Shown here: in pieces, positions 5,684 through 6,316 of the stretch
Layout of the letters: each line of letters starts with the position of its first letter
Numbering within the stretch: position 1 is the stretch's first letter
DNA from: Armatimonadota bacterium
Lineage (GTDB): Bacteria; Armatimonadota; Zipacnadia; Zipacnadales; FEN-943
NCBI GenBank assembly: GCA_026419655.1
Contig: JANZZA010000148.1
Coordinates: 1-6,316, forward strand
Reading direction: 5' to 3'
DNA: 6,316 nt
Translations under genes and position numbers: made by a program
Notes under the pieces: generated by a model
What the model was told of the DNA's origin: nothing
Databases searched by the model: none
What the model saw: only the letters and a program-made list of their open reading frames with translations

Positions 5684-5746
5684 CCTGGCCTGAGCTGGCC
5701 AGGCGCCTGGTCTGACCAGGCAAACGCTTTGTGCACGGGGGTGCGC
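5684..5746 (+). promoter_or_regulatory. Structured pseudopilin leader: three successive hairpins up to the ribosome binding site
   Basis: Hairpin 1 pairs CCTGGCC (5684-5690) with GGCCAGG (5697-5703). Hairpin 2 pairs GCCTGGT (5705-5711) with ACCAGGC (5715-5721). Hairpin 3 pairs GTGCAC (5731-5736) with GTGCGC (5741-5746), with one G-T wobble, and shows GGGG in its loop. That loop belongs to the likely Shine-Dalgarno GGGGGTG (5737-5743), seven bases before the ATG. The right arm of hairpin 1 and the left arm of hairpin 2 also form the 12-bp palindrome CCAGGCGCCTGG (5699-5710), and CTGGCC at 5663-5668 could compete for GGCCAG, so alternative folds exist. No T-run follows, so these are not simple terminators. 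Four CCWGG sites fall within 37 bp. Confidence 0.55.
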
Positions 5747-5750
5747 AGCC

Positions 5751-6316
5751 ATGCGAAGGGGCTTTACGCTAATCGAATTGCTGGTTGTGATCGCGATCAT
5801 CGCGATCCTGGCCGCCATTCTCTTCCCGGTCTTTGCCCGGGCGCGTGAGAAGGCACGTCAGGCCAGCTGTTTGTCCAATCTCAAGCAGCTCGGAATTGCC
5901 GCACGGATGTATGCCCAGGATTATGACGAGAAATTGGTGCCGGTGTCTGTGTCATGGCAGGTGGTTGGCGGCAACGGTGTGTGGTGGCAGATAAACCTGC
6001 AACCCTACATCAAGAACATCCAGGTCCTGCATTGCCCGTCGTATTCCGGCGGTGGGTATTGCTCCAACAGCGGGGGATGCGAGCCAGGGCAACCCAGCCC
6101 GACGCCCTATCGCTACTTTGCTGGCTACGGAATGAACAACTGGTTCCCGCCTGGCTACGCCGAGGGCCAGATAGACGATGTCTCGGGCACCTACCTGTTC
6201 ATGGATTCGGCATGCGTCATAGCTGGCCCCAACCCTTGGGCGAACTTCAGGACGGCCTATCTGCGGCACAACGAGGGCGCGGACATCGCCTTCGTGGACG
6301 GACACGCTAAGTGGCA
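5751..6316 (+). CDS. Type II secretion/type IV-like pseudopilin with DUF1559-type H-X9-DG region, 3' truncated
   Basis: The frame is open from ATG 5751 to the window end, 188 codons plus two bases; the stop is not visible. The N-terminus MRRG-FTLIE is a class III prepilin signal. The prepilin peptidase should cut after Gly4 and methylate Phe5, and Glu9 is the conserved +5 Glu. A hydrophobic helix follows (LLVVIAIIAILAAILFPVF, about 10-28), then the amphipathic ARAREKARQASCLSNLKQLG segment (29-48). The globular part is Gly/Tyr/Trp-rich with several cysteines. RHNEGADIAFVDGH near the end fits H-X9-DG, the signature of the C-terminal region of these proteins. They sit in the inner membrane and assemble into a pseudopilus or remain membrane-bound; large paralogous families occur in Armatimonadota and Planctomycetota, and their individual roles are mostly unknown. 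The ribosome site GGGGGTG lies seven bases upstream. A strong promoter of its own precedes it. Confidence 0.93.
   Translation, partial: MRRGFTLIELLVVIAIIAILAAILFPVFARAREKARQASCLSNLKQLGIAARMYAQDYDEKLVPVSVSWQVVGGNGVWWQINLQPYIKNIQVLHCPSYSGGGYCSNSGGCEPGQPSPTPYRYFAGYGMNNWFPPGYAEGQIDDVSGTYLFMDSACVIAGPNPWANFRTAYLRHNEGADIAFVDGHAKW

Overview
The window is GC-rich bacterial DNA with five protein genes, two of them cut by the window edges. It is ordinary chromosome rather than an obvious phage, plasmid or defence island. The best clue to the organism is the last gene. It encodes a type II-secretion/type IV-like pseudopilin with an FPVFARAREKAR-type helix, an SCLSNLKQLG segment and an H-X9-DG motif. This DUF1559-style pattern is best known from Armatimonadota, Planctomycetota and related lineages. 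The secreted protein with a copper-amine-oxidase-like stalk domain, an AMIN domain and a phosphodiester glycosidase domain fits Armatimonadota or a deep Bacillota lineage. I infer an Armatimonadota-like or neighbouring Terrabacteria organism, with low certainty.

Layout. Positions 1-525 (+) hold the C-terminal part of a polysaccharide deacetylase-like protein. Positions 526-938 are non-coding and carry a 124-bp repeat copy (A). Positions 939-2321 (+) are glmU, the bifunctional UDP-GlcNAc synthesis enzyme. Positions 2322-2676 are a convergent intergenic region with a second, diverged copy (B) of the same repeat. On the minus strand, 5277-4633 (a KDPG/KHG-type aldolase) and 4617-2677 (the secreted phosphodiester glycosidase) are 15 bp apart and look co-transcribed. 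Positions 5278-5750 are a divergent intergenic region. It contains a near-consensus sigma-70-type promoter reading rightwards and a hairpin-rich leader, followed by the pseudopilin gene from 5751 to the window edge.

How the genes may relate. GlmU makes UDP-GlcNAc in the cytoplasm for peptidoglycan and surface glycans. The deacetylase and the phosphodiester glycosidase belong to families that act on amino-sugar-containing or sugar-phosphate glycans, the latter outside the membrane. A shared envelope theme is plausible but is inference, because the genes lie in different transcription units.

Most unusual points: (1) two ~124-bp elements with terminal inverted repeats, in the same orientation on either side of glmU, about 68% identical by hand alignment and resembling a decayed MITE family; (2) the pseudopilin leader, with a TTGACT-N17-TATAAT promoter, a dyad at the predicted transcription start and three successive hairpins down to the ribosome binding site; (3) substitutions at normally conserved substrate-binding positions in GlmU (E. 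coli Lys351) and in the aldolase. I found no CRISPR array, tRNA, rRNA or intact transposase.
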